Of a stretch of DNA of 64,000 bases, positions 1 through 11,668 are shown piece after piece. This DNA comes from Nansenia antarctica (lineage: Eukaryota > Chordata > Actinopteri > Argentiniformes > Microstomatidae). The DNA lies in contig OZ022351.1 of NCBI GenBank assembly GCA_963989245.1, positions 24,102,629-24,166,628 of the forward strand, read 5' to 3'. Position 1 is the first letter of the stretch. The number at the start of each line of letters is the position of its first letter. The notes beneath the pieces are model-generated. The model had not been told where the DNA came from and made no database searches. It was given only the letters and a program-made list of their open reading frames with translations. The position numbers and the translations under genes were made by a program.

Positions 1-55
1 GGGTTTGCTCTGTAATAGTTAATTAACACTCACTGTGTTTCTGCTGCTGTTGCAG

Positions 56-2873
56 GTTTGCCTATATCGAGTTTTCAGACAAGGAGTCTGTGAGGACGGC
101 CATGGCTTTGGACGAGTCCCTGTTCAGAGGGAGGCAGATTAAGGTGAGCCCAGATGGAGAGGACTCGGGGCGCTTAGGTGGCGTAGCGGGTTAAGCGTTG
201 ACCATGTAACCGCAGGGTCCCCGGTTCGATTCCGCCGGGGACATATCCTGCATGTCATCCCTCCTCTCTCTCACCCATCCTTCCTGTCTAAATCTTCACT
301 GTAACTGTCAATAAAAATGAAAAATATGAGTGTGACTGCCCCACTCAGAAAAAATAACTTTAAAAAAAAAAAGATGGAGAGGACTCACCCTCAGTGAGAG
401 GGTTACTTCCCAAACCAATAAGCGCTGGCCCTTAATAAACACTGGGTAAAAATAAAACCAGTATGTGTTGTCTGTTGATACTACCAGTTTAATAAGCAAC
501 GTGTTTCATTCTGACTGACTATTGTGACATTAACTGTATGTTTTCTTCAGTCTGACTGCTCTGTTACAGCAGTTTTGCATGGAAACAATCATAAATTAGC
601 AAATCTGCTTTTTAATCTTGCTTTATATGTTGATTGATTTATAAGTTTGTGAATTTGAGAAAAAGAAATCAAGGTCTTCAAAGTTTTTGAAAATAGACAT
701 TCCCCTCTCTCTCTCAAAAAAAACCAAGTACTTACAACTAGTTCTGTCTCAAACTATGCCATGTTGGGTCCTTGAATGAATACCCACTGGTCTCCAACAA
801 GGCCTGTCTCCAGTACTCGCCGGGCGCACACTGGGGTTACAGGAAATAAATACCTGAGCTACTAAATTAAGTTTGACAGTAGGCTGTTTAACTACTGGGA
901 CAGTAGAGACTAAACGAGTCAGGACCCGAAGACTAGAGTTGTGAAACAATGGCCGAATCAGACAGGGTTCACAAGGATCAATTCCATTTTGACTTCTGTG
1001 CTTTATCTAATCTGTGGCTTGTCTCTCCCCACCCTCCATCACCACCACTACACACACACACACACGCGCACACACGCACACACAGGTGGGCGCGAAGAGA
1101 ACAAACAGGCCAGGCATCAGCACCACAGACCGCGGGTTCCCCCGGGCCCGCTTCCGCTCACGGGGAGGGAACTTCTCGTCGTCGCGCGCACGCTACTACA
1201 GTGGCTACACACCGCCCAGAGGCAGAGGACGGGCCTTCAGGTGAGCCAGCCGGGACACCCACGCCCTGAGACTGAGAGACAGCCCAATAGGGGTGGGCAT
1301 CGACGATCGATAATTGATCGATAAGGATCTTGGTCGATCACAAAATAAAACATTTGGCCGATCACAAATTTGTTTTTTTTTTTGTGATCGACCAAATGTT
1401 TTATTTTGTGCTCGACCAAGATCCTTATCTATCAATTATCGATCGTCGATGCCCACCCCTAAGCCCAACCAGCCATTACCTGACAGGGGAAGGGAGGGTG
1501 AGGATATTTGAGAGAGGCAGGGGAAGAGTAGGGTATGCAGTGACCAGAGAAAGGGGGAGACTGAGTGGAAGTCACAGGATTTTTAGGGGAGAGAGAATGG
1601 GTGCACACAGTGAGTAGTATGTAATGGGAAGGTAGACTGAGGATGAGGTTGAAGTGTAGCAGAGAGAGTTGTGTGACTGTGGCGTGGAGAAGGAAGAGCA
1701 GGTTTCCCTGAATCCTAAACCAATCCCAACTTCCTGCCTATGCATTTGTGTAGACCTATTATAGGATTGGAGCGTTGTAAGTTATATGGCATAAACGCCA
1801 CCTCTATCGGAGGGCAAACTATAGCTAGTACCATATTGTTTATGGGGATGAGGGGCTGGTTTAGGATTGGGGGATGATTTCAAGCCCATTTTACTCTTGG
1901 CGGGTGAATATGTATCCAGAGACTAGTGTAGCAGGAGGAGTGTCCTTCCTTCCTTCCTTGATGTAATCACTAATCTTAACTCTCTTGGGTGGGTGAAAAA
2001 TCATGGGCTCTTCCTGATTCAAGGAAGGAAGGAAAGGAGGATTCTGGAGGTCTGAGGCTTAATCAGGCAAGGTGAGAGCTAGGCGGGGGGGGTCAGGCAA
2101 GGTGAGAGCTAGGCGGGGGGGGTCAGGCAAGGTGAGAGCTAGGCGGGGGGGGTCAGGCAAGGTGAGAGCTAGGCGCGGGGTCAGGCAAGGTCAGTCGGGC
2201 GTTGTTAGGTGGAGCTCTCGCATGTTTGACATGAATGCCGGTTAGTATAGGATACAGAGGTCGTCATAGGTCACAGAGGACCAGAAATGTGCAGGGTCAG
2301 GCGGGGTTGTGTCAGGTCAGGTTATTTCAGGGGTCAGGTGGGCTTGTTGCATGCACGGTACCACCCTTCAACCAGTTTCAGTGGAGGCAGCCAAACTCTC
2401 TGTGCACGGCAGTGCGGTCTGCCCAGGCTGTACATGCATGAGTGGCAGGCTCTTTGTACGAGTTGGAGCTCTACATGTGTTTGTGTGTACACACACACAC
2501 ACACACCGACACACACACACTGCTCACAGGGGGTGTGTCTCCCCTCACTGCGGCAGGGTCATCAGTGACCCTTAAAAGGTGACAGGCAAAGGGGCTCTGA
2601 TATCATGGTGTTTTGTCCAGTGGTTTTATTTATTTGTTTATTTGCTGTTTGCCAATTGGATTTGAGTAAGAGTCTTGATGTTTTGGTCAGAGGTTTGTTG
2701 AGAGAGTTGTAGATTTATACATGGACTTCTGGGTTAATTTTTTGGTTTTGGAATTTGTTTTATTTATTATGATATAGTTTAGTCCAGTAGTTGTTGGGGC
2801 ACTGAACCTATCAGTTGCTTGTTTTAACGTTGTTGAAGGTGTGTTAAGCATTTCCATCTTGTGATCCATCTCA

Positions 2874-2927
<54 letters not shown>

Positions 2928-5338
2928 AGAGAGGTGGGGGTTAGTTCCCCAGGTGCAGCAGTAGTTCCAGAGCTTTGTTTTGCCTGTGACCTTTTAAAAG
3001 CCCACCCCTCTGGTCTCTATCCATCTGTATTTGTTTTCAATCTGTACAAAAGCCTGCCCCCTATGTACGTAAAACCTGGAGTGGATCAAAGCGCAGTGCA
3101 CTGGGAGTCTGGTGTGTCTCCCTGGAGTGTGTGTCCTGCTGTGTCTCTCAGTGTGAGGTGAGAGGGGGGTTCCTGTGATGAGTCATAGAGTGAGCGACAC
3201 GGTGGAGTTCTGTGTGGGCGGGCCTCACGGTGGAGCTCTGTATGGGCGGGCCTCACGGTGGAGCTCTGTATGGGCGGGCCCCACGGTGGAGCTCTGTGAG
3301 GGGGCCCCCCCCCCCATGTAAAGTCTTATACGTGTTGCTGAGAGAAAGGGAGGGGCCTTAGAACAAGCACAATACTCAGCATCTTCACCCCTGTCACACA
3401 TGCACTGAGAGATTTTGACCAATGCACTAGCCCTTTCAACTCACCTAGATTGATGTTATTGTAATTGGTAACTTAATAGTGTTTTTGTCACACCTCTGAT
3501 AAAACTGTATCAATTGAAAATCTATTCAAAGAGAATGTAGTACGGGCAAGATTTCTGAGGTGTTTACACCGGCTATTTTCAAGAGGAAATAAAACGTGGG
3601 ATTTTGAACAAAGATACAGACCAAGAGAATCAGATCTCATGTATCATAGAATAGTTTTTGTCTCGTTGGCATGATACCTTAAAAAAAAGACGAAAAAAAT
3701 AACTTTTATTCCCTTGTGAGGAGTCGTCTCAAATGACAAAAAAAAACGTTTAGTCTGCTAAATCTGGCCTTCAGCGTAAACGTAACAGACAGAAGAAGAA
3801 TGAACCTCACATCCTGTGAGTTAAAAGGATTCCCGTAGCTGTCAGAATCTCTCTCCCAGTTCTTTTGTCTCCTCACTCACACCACTCCTCTGCACAGAGA
3901 TTAGCCCCATAGCCCCATTACAGTTTGGCCACTGTTGGGAAAAGCTAAAACAGGTTTGCTCCAACGGCCAGGATGGCAGCCTGCCTGACTTCTGGGTGCT
4001 AGTTATTGATGTTTGGACCGTAGTACCTGCCGAAATGAAATTCTAAACATTAGGGCCAAACGGTCAGCTTTGTGCTGTACCTTGTTGTGCGGACAACAAA
4101 CCTGAAAGAGCATTTAACACAAATGCCGAGTTCTAAATGACTCTTTGATCCTACCCTGCTTCCCCCTAGGCACTTCTGTAAATGTGAAAGGATCAGATGG
4201 ATGTAAGAGATAGGGCTCACATTCCACCTAGCTAATAAGAAGGCAAGTGGGTTCAACCGCTTCCTGCTGGGTCCATATATATATATATACTGAAAAATGT
4301 ATGCACTTCACTGCAAGTCGCTTTGATAAGAGCATCAGCTAAATGGCATATGTTAAGAAGGAAGGAGGAAGCGGTTACTGATCCTGTCTGATCTGTTCAG
4401 ATCCATAGAATGTAGGGGGGAGGTTCTAGAATCTAGAAGGTTCTAAGAGGCAAATTAGAATCCACCAACAGATGCCCTTGGCAGTCAGTCACCCCTATAG
4501 CCTCCACTTCCAGAATGGAGGGTTCATTCCTGCAGCCTGATATTGACTTCAGTATCTAACCACTGGTTTCAGAGCTGGTGTTGTCCCCTTGTGTTTGTGG
4601 CCACTGGGTGTTTGTGTGGGTGTTTGTGTGTGGGTGTTTGTGTGTGTCTGTGGCAAAAAGTATTTTGTGGTTGTTGTTTTTTTGCGTGTGTGTGGAGAGA
4701 GGGGGCAGAATTGTGCAGTCCAGTCCTCCCAGTCTGTGTAAAGAGGAAAGATACTGGGTCAGTCAAGTCTGCTGTGTGTGTTCTCACTCCTGGTTCTGCT
4801 GGGGGTATTTGTGGGGTGATGTCTCTTCCAACAGCGACCTCAGGAGCCACTCTCACAGAGAGAAAGAGAGAGAGAGAGAGAAAGAGGGAGAGAGTGCCTT
4901 CACTACCCCCCCCCACACCCAGACACTACTATAATACCTGTTTTTAATCTGAGAATCAGACACATTTTAACTGTTGGCCAAGCAGCTTTCTTCCTGCACC
5001 TGTAGTCCATTCCTATTCGTTCTTATTTATTTAAATTGTGGATTAATGCAACACCTAGAAGACAAAAGGCACAATACCGTTAAGATGGTATACATGTCTT
5101 TCTAGGAGTTTGTGTATACCTAAACATTCTTTATGCGTAAATTATTTTCTCCCCAGTTTACTTCCAAGGATTGAGATCTCACCACAGGCCCCCTTTCTAC
5201 CTGCAGGCACACGCACACACATACTACACCCATAATTGGTGTCCGTCGTCTTAAACCAAACAAAAAAAACTCACCCTCTTTTTCTCTCTCTTTTCCAGGG
5301 GCCGAGGGCGAACAACATCGTGGTATTCCCCTTACTAA
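56..5338 (+). CDS. pabpn1: Nuclear poly(A)-binding protein 1, C-terminal part (5' exons lie left of the window)
   Basis: Three coding exons are visible: 56-143, 1086-1240 and 5299-5338, all with AG/GT borders and matching phases. Exon 56-143 encodes the end of the RRM (FAYIEFSDKESVRTAMALDE, then SLFRGRQIK, the RNP2/RNP1-type beta strands). Exon 1086-1240 encodes the arginine-rich tail (KRTNRPGISTTDRGFPRARF..., ending in a GRGR region) and the last exon encodes GRGRTTSWYSPY and a TAA at 5336-5338. The SWYSPY C-terminus and the RGR-rich tail are diagnostic of PABPN1, which binds growing poly(A) tails in the nucleus, stimulates poly(A) polymerase and sets tail length; the arginines of the tail are known methylation sites. 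The N-terminal part, including any alanine stretch, coiled coil and most of the RRM, is outside the window. The last intron is unusually long (4.06 kb) and full of minisatellites. Identity is very secure. Confidence 0.5.
167..371 (+). mobile_element. tRNA-derived SINE with 15-bp target-site duplication
   Basis: A 205-bp insertion lies 23 bases after the pabpn1 exon donor. It has a box A-like GGCGTAGCGGGTTAAGC and box B GGTTCGATTCC, a pyrimidine-rich body and an A-rich tail. It is flanked by perfect 15-bp direct repeats, AGATGGAGAGGACTC at 152-166 and 372-386. Perfect duplications imply a recent insertion. A diverged relative is at 33048-33200. It is not a tRNA gene because the acceptor stem does not close. 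Confidence 0.5.
1046..1085. repeat. (CA)n tract abutting a pabpn1 splice acceptor
   Basis: An imperfect CA repeat with CG interruptions runs directly into the CAG acceptor of the exon at 1086, so it replaces a normal polypyrimidine tract on that side. Confidence 0.5.
1288..1461. mobile_element. Palindromic hAT-type MITE
   Basis: The 174-bp element is almost a perfect inverted repeat: it starts TAGGGGTGGGCATCGACGAT and ends with its complement, ATCGTCGATGCCCACCCCTA, the arms meeting at a T-run near 1371-1383. It is flanked by a 7-bp direct repeat, AGCCCAA (1281-1287 and 1462-1468). The TAGGGGTGGGC end resembles the TAGGGCTGGGT ends of the two larger hAT copies at 24966 and 35726, so a common transposase source is possible. 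It lies in the last intron of pabpn1, 47 bases after the exon donor. Confidence 0.5.
2064..2190. repeat. 30-bp G-rich minisatellite, about 4 copies
   Basis: The unit GGTGAGAGCTAGGCGGGGGG followed by GGTCAGGCAA repeats with a 30-bp period at 2071, 2101, 2131 and 2161 (last copy diverged). Each unit carries an eight-G run, and GTGAGA in each copy resembles a splice donor. Confidence 0.5.
2875..2927. repeat. (TG)n microsatellite
   Basis: About 25 uninterrupted TG units inside the last intron of pabpn1. Confidence 0.5.
3200..3298. repeat. 28-bp minisatellite, about 3.5 copies
   Basis: The unit CACGGTGGAGCTCTGTATGG + GCGGGCCT is repeated with only a few substitutions between copies, in the last intron of pabpn1. 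Confidence 0.5.
4268..4355 (+). mobile_element. HpaI-like SINE, 3' tail fragment
   Basis: The segment ACTGAAAAATGTATGCACTT followed by GCAAGTCGCTTTGATAAGAG and CATCAGCTAAATGGCATAT matches the 3' tail seen in the fuller copy at 15976-16122. No tRNA-like head is recognisable, so it is truncated. Confidence 0.5.
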
Positions 5339-7035
5339 TACCCCCCAACCCCCCTTACTATCATCCCCCCCTGTCCCCATACAAAAAAAAAGAATGAAAA
5401 GTCCCCCCAATAAAGGAAGAGAACCCAGAAGAAAAAAAAAAAGACAAAAAAGAAAAGAGAAAAAAAAAAAAACTTCTCCTGGACAGACTGACTGGCCGCA
5501 GTGTGCGATTGTGTGTGAGCGTGCGTGTGCGAAGGTGGTACGGCCACCCTGGTAAGGTATAAGATGGCTGTGTATGGGGGGGGGGGGGGGGAATTGGTGG
5601 CATTTCTTTTTTGAGAAGATGTTATCTCAGGCTGCAGACGTGTGTCCTTTTGTCTGGCTGTGAGCTACACACCCACAACACACAGCCCCCCCCCCACCCC
5701 ACCCCCCTTGCTTGCAATTTTTGCAATTTGCTAAAGCAAACATCGACAAGAAAGGAATTCTGTTTTGTTGTTTTTTTAATGTATCTTCCTTACATATGTG
5801 AAAGTTCCAATAGCAAGAATGTTGTTCTTTTTTAAGTTTGTGGTTGGTATTGGAGTATCATGTTTCTCTGTTCTCTGACCAGTTGCCACCCACTTCAACC
5901 CAACCACCTCTTCCCATTAACTCTCATCACCTTTGTTACCATCTTCCCCCTTGCTGGTCTCATCCCACGCGTTGTTCAGTATTTTCCTCTTTGGTCATTC
6001 TGACAATGGCTGCAGACAGTTCAGTGTTCTGTTCAGGGTTTTTTTTTCTTAAATTTTTTCAATTGTACCCCCCCCCTCCCTCCTCCTTTTTTAGCCCATA
6101 GCATTCACTGCAAGAAGGCATGGCCAAGAGCTCCGCCAATGTTTCCATTTGTTTCTTCTTCTTCTGTTTGTGGGCCTCAAACTTTTGTCTCCTTCTTTCG
6201 CCCCCTTCTGCCTCTCTGTGCTGCTCCTTCCATTTACCCCTTCACCATCTCCTCTCTACGTCCCTCTTCTTTTTTTTCCTCTCTCCTCTCTCTCTCCTCT
6301 CTCTCCCCCTCTCCTCTCTCTGTATATTAGACCACTTCTTGTCGTTTCAGGTTTCAGGACCAGTGGAGGCTGACTACCCCTCCTCCTGTGGCCGCGGCGC
6401 CCCCCAATGTCTCAGCAGCATCTCTCTCTCTCTCTGCACCCGCTATGCACACTCACCCCATCTTGTCTGTGTGGGGGGGTGGGGGAGGGGGTCAGGGCGA
6501 CCACAGACCTACCGCGGGTGGCATTTATTACAACAAACGTTGAGCTTATTTAACTCACACATAGACACAGAGATGCGCGCGCGCATGCACACACACACAC
6601 ACACACGCACACACTTCAGACACTACACAACCAATCCACCACACATAATTTATATACAGAACTAAAAGCCAAGATTGCAGAGCCGCTGTGTGAGAGTGAG
6701 AAACGAAGGACCGGAGAAGGGGTGGGGAGGGGTTCTAGTGCCCTAGCCCGGTCTCTGACGGGGCGCAGTGCAGTCACGGCTTGTCGAGGAGACTACAAGG
6801 GGGGGCTACTGGCATTAGTTAATTTAATAACAGAGCGGGCGGAGCATTTATTTTAAGGGGGTGGGTTTGTGTGGAGGTTTGTTTTTTTGAAATTGGGGGG
6901 TGGGGGGTGAGGAGACAGGAGAGAGAGTGGGTTTGATCAAAAAAAAAAAGTTTGCTTTTTTTATTTTTATTTTTAACCCATGAGTCTGTAATTAGAAACA
7001 AATAAAAAATAAAGACATTGTGTAAAAATGAAATT
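5339..7035 (+). other. pabpn1: pabpn1 3' untranslated region
   Basis: No coding signal follows the TAA at 5336-5338. The stretch is rich in C, T and poly-A/poly-T runs and (CT)n, (CA)n tracts. Two overlapping AATAAA signals lie at 7001-7006 and 7008-7013, followed by a GT-rich downstream segment (about 7030-7060), which fits a cleavage site near 7020-7035. An internal AG at about 6351 after a pyrimidine tract could be a splice acceptor inside the UTR. The 3' end is inferred from signals only. Confidence 0.5.
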
Positions 7036-8486
7036 TGTATGTGCTAGTCTGTTCTGATTTTCTTGAGGTAGTGATTTATGGCCCTCTGTACCTCTAGCAA
7101 ACTGGTTATTTTAGAAAGCAATAATTATTTATTGCCTGTTTTAGTCACATTATGCCGTGCCTTGTTGAAACTTTTCCTAGTTTATTAAGCCTTGAGAAAT
7201 CATTTACAGAATGTAGCTACAAAGAGGTAGAAACCTGTTAGATATGAATGACTCCTCATGACACGTCAATCCAAAACTTTGCTTGGACAGAGCTCCAAAA
7301 TAAAAACACAACTCTCCATTTTCCAACATTCTCCCATTGCCCTGTCCAGATTATCCAAGTCAGATTGGATAATCAAAAATTTCCTCTTGACCTCCTAAAG
7401 AGGCATGCGAACATAGTATGACCAAAATGCATTGTGCAGGTTGGTTTTGAAAAAAACAAACGTATCTTTTACTGTAGTATTGCTGTTACTGCTCTATAAA
7501 TTAAATGTGTTTAAAAAGTAGGTATCAAGCAGTTGCAACAACAAAATCGCTACAATTACTGTCAAAAATATAAATAACATAAATGACCTTACTGATGACC
7601 TTCATTTCAGTTATCGTTAGACTGTCAGTTGAACTTTAGTCTCATTCAAGCCTTCGTGTTGTCTTCAAAAAGGATTTGAGAAGCTCTGTAGACAGTTGTG
7701 TTCACTGTTTTGACAAACAAGACAGTCCAAATTACCCGGGTCATCTTCAGTAGGGCGTTATGTTTTGAAACAGGAGGTGCTACAAGTGGTCTGCGAGATA
7801 CTGATTTAGTGAAACGTTCCTTATGGTGTGTTCCTTACTGAACAACAGGATACAGAGTCAAAAATGGAGCTGAGAGAAGAGGGATGGAGCTGAAAAAGCT
7901 TGTTTCATGGTGGTATACAATAGTGAATATTTCAATTTATTAGAAAAGAAACAATATTTGCCAGATGTAGGCTACATTTATTTGCATGTACATTGTTACA
8001 TCTGGGATCATTAGTATGCATAGACAATTTATAGTAAATAGACCAACATCACATGATGCAAATATTTGTAGTCGCCCAAATTTCAGAAATGCAATTTTAA
8101 GTCAGAACACCATTAGCACCGTGTTTAATGGGATAGACATGTGGTAAGAGCAATAGCTTCCAAAATAATCAAATTGTCATGGCGTATACAACACAATATT
8201 CCAATTATCCACAATAAAACTGAATGCAATCCCAGCTGCTGCTCCAGTGGGTCGTTCAACACCATCCTCCATCCAGCCTCCGGTGGTCTCAGGGGTCTGT
8301 TCTCCAACCCTATCTGTGTTTCTTGAACGCTGCAGAGGACATTGGTGATTACTGACAAGTCATAACGATGAAAGACTGCCACACTGTCTAGCTGTCATTT
8401 CAAATGCTAAATTGGTTGTCAATTGACCTGCATGGTCAAATATACACAACATAAAGCGGCTCCCCTCCCTTTGTTTAACCTCTCAT
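7036..8486. other. Intergenic region between convergent pabpn1 and ngdn, including the ngdn 3' UTR
   Basis: No protein-coding signal that I trust. On the minus strand the ngdn 3' UTR runs down from 8486; TTTATT (AATAAA on the minus strand) occurs near 7935 and 7977, which are possible poly(A) signals. The rest is AT-rich unique sequence. Confidence 0.5.
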
Positions 8487-11400
8487 TTACACTGGTGCCC
8501 GTTTCTGGTCTATAGACTCACCCTTCCTTTTAGTCTTCTTCTTCATCAGTTTCTTCTTCTTCTTGGGTCGTGGATTATCCACATCCTGAAGGACGGAACA
8601 GCAAAGGTCAGAATTGTCCACTGGAATATAGATCTCCACTCCACACACACCTACTATTGATCACTGCATGTTATCTGCACTATTGATCCCTCCCAAATTT
8701 CGTTGTTTGGTACCTGTACTATATCAATGACAAATAAAGACCATTCATTCATTCATTCATTCATTCATTCATTTACATTTACATTTAGCAGATGCTTTCA
8801 TCCAAAGCGACTTACAAGTACATTTGTCTAAAGTAAGTGAATCATCTTAAATGATGCTAGGACCAGGGGCCATTGGCAGTCACAATGCTAGAAGGAAAGA
8901 TTTATACCTCAAGAACAAGCTGTGGGCCTATCACTATGAGTTTATGGGTTTGTCAATAGCATCAACAACACAGCATACAAACACTCACCACAAACCATCA
9001 TCAGCCATCATTTAGAAAAGACACATAATTCATAATGCCAATTGCTGCTGCAATATCTAGGAACCAAAGCCAAAAAAATGTACTCATACTTATACATGTA
9101 ATATGGGATGTAACAGTCAATTTGTTTCTGGTTCAGTGACTGGGAGCAGACCTAGGTCAAACGCATTGTCAAATCTATATTGGTTTATTAGGTATAATTA
9201 TTTGCTAAGTATTTTAGGGGTTAGGGGTTAGGGTTAGACAAGGCTTAAGCCTAGTCCCAGACTAAAAAGTATCTTCAGTGGAGAGTTTTACATTACAATG
9301 TGTGATTTAGTCCAGCACTAGGCTTAAGCCTTGTCTGTGAAACCGGCCCACGGTGGGCTTGATTAAGCTTGAAGTTTACTTTTTTTTTTTTACTACTCTT
9401 GATTATCCATGGTAACAGGCAAAGTAAATCAAGTGTGACTTTGGTATTTGGTCGTATTTGACCTAGGTCTGACTGGTTGAGAGATGAGAGGTTTTCCTCC
9501 AGCGTTCTGCTCACCTGTGCTTCGCCACCCGTCAGGGCTGAGATGTCACTGAACCGAGTGATGCCGCTCAGTTGACCCGACATTCCCAGCATGCCTCTCT
9601 TCTTGGCACTCCTCTCCTTTTTGGGCACTGCCAGACGCACCATCATGGACTCCTCAAAGTTTTTCCTGAAGAAGACAAGAGACATTCAGGAGGTGCTGCT
9701 GCTGTCATGTAATGTGACGGCAGCAGGTGAAAGGGGGCAACCGACCAAATGTTTGGACTTCTATTCTGAAACATTTAAATAAATTGGACAGGAAAAATGT
9801 AAACTCATTTGTGGGTGATGACTTAATGATGACCCTAACCCGAATCACCTTTAAAAGAGCATTGATCCAAAACACATTGAAACTTGAAAATATTTTTTCT
9901 GAACATTTGGTCGGTTGCCGACTCTCTGTGTCTGGTGTGATGATAATACTGACCTGTGCAGATCGTCCCGGCTCTCCCGGTCCGTCTGGAAGTCCCGGCG
10001 TTCCCTAATCTCCTCTGGAGCGTCGCTGTACTGCTGCCGGAGTTCCTGGATGACGGAACTGCGCAGGGCTGCGCGCCGCTGCTTGTCTGCCAGCTCCTTC
10101 TTCTTATCCGCATCGGTCATGTCTCCCTCTATAGGACGGGGAGAAAACAGATATCGATGTATTTTCTTTTTTACATTTACATTTTTGGCATTTAGCAGAC
10201 GCCTTATTCTAAAGCGACTTACAATCAATACATTTGACTAAGCAAGTGAATCATCAATCCACTAGTCGTAGCACGAAGAGTAATCTAGCTCAGGCCAGGG
10301 GCCATTGGCAGTCTCAGTGATAGAAGGAAAACATTTTAATATATATTTAATTTATATATAATATATATATAGAGAGACACTGGAGAACAGAGAGACAGTA
10401 CAAGGGGGGCAGTAGAAGTCATAGGGGACACAGTAAAGGGGATACTTTTAACTTTTCATGCACCATTTGCAACTCAAATTGGATGCAGAGACAATAATTA
10501 TATTAAAAAAAAGAAAAACTCATATTGCAGCAGTGTACAAAATACTACCATGGTTTGGTATGAGTATCTATCATAGAGCTGAAGTGAGGCAACAGGACAG
10601 CTGTAAAAAGGCTCAATGTTTCTTGGGAGACCTGCTGAGGGGCCTGTAGCATAAAGATAGACCCAGTCTTAGACATAGATCTCACTCTAAGTCATTCTTG
10701 CTATAGACTAACATGTTCCTGTTGCATTAAGCTCACCTATGAGAGACTAAAGTAAGACTGACTTAGATAGTCTGTCACACAATGCATTCTAGGTAAAATA
10801 AGACACTTGACAGAACAAACATGGCGGCCGAAACAGCTACACCTAGCAGCGGAAGATATGAGAGATAAACTTCCTTTTCTTCTGCTGAAAACGTATGTAT
10901 ATTGGAGGAATATAATGTGGAGAAAAGTATACTGCTTAGCAGTTTTAACCAGTGATGTCGTTTACAGCGCTGGAGTTACAGTGTTAGCTAGCTACTAGCC
11001 CTGACTCGTTCCCATAGCAACACAGCTCTTAAATCAAGCTTAGCTCGATGTTGATGTTGTAGTCTATAGCAAGACTGACTTAAAGTGAGATCTAAGTCTA
11101 AGACTGGGTCTATCTTTATGCGACCGGTCCCTGGGCTGAATCTCTAGTGTTTCTCATGTCCTCTCTCTCCTCGTCTCCTTCTCAAAATGTATAGTCGGTT
11201 CATCTAGGTTCTTCCCTTCAAATCTTCTCCTCTGAGGTGTTTTCAGAGGGAGGCAGGAAGGGTGGAAAAACGTAACATACACAATGCAGAGTCTTGTATT
11301 GAACATTACCGTAGTGCATGGGGGCGATCTTGGGAGGGACATATTTCTTGCCAGTAGAGGGAGCTTTTTTATCAGAGTCTGCCTTCTTTCCGTCTTCCTC

Positions 11401-11609
11401 ATCGTCAGAGTCCTCAGATTCACTCAGCTAAGGAACACAATAAAATAATACAGCAGATTAGTAGACAACTTGTCAAATGTAATATGTATTGTGCACATAG
11501 GGACAGGACCCAGGACCCGAGACCTTACTTTGCTTTGCAGATTCTCTGGATTGGGACGTAACTGCAGCGGGTCATTTTCGGCTGTAACAGATCAAATAAA
11601 AACTCTTAG

Positions 11610-11668
<59 letters not shown>

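Larger units (their letters stand above)
1462..5298. other. Last pabpn1 intron, remainder: minisatellites and simple repeats, no gene
   Basis: I see no coding exon here. It holds a 30-bp G-rich minisatellite (2064-2190), (CA)n at 2488-2520, (TG)n at 2875-2927, a 28-bp minisatellite (3200-3298), a SINE tail (4268-4355), T/G-rich and (GA)n tracts at 4600-4890, and otherwise unique sequence. Confidence 0.5.

Noticed and set aside
185..240. A tRNA gene (box A and box B at 185-240; similar cases at 16030, 33110, 47690, 54950, 59900)
   Set aside because: No closed acceptor stem or proper anticodon arm, and each is followed by a SINE body and tail; these are tRNA-derived SINEs.
9217..9237. Interstitial telomere repeats (TTAGGGG, TTAGGG)
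   Set aside because: Only about three imperfect units that merge into a MITE end.
10639..11131. A microRNA precursor from the long inverted repeat
   Set aside because: Arms are about 70 bases with a 350-base loop and transposon-like ends; this is a MITE.
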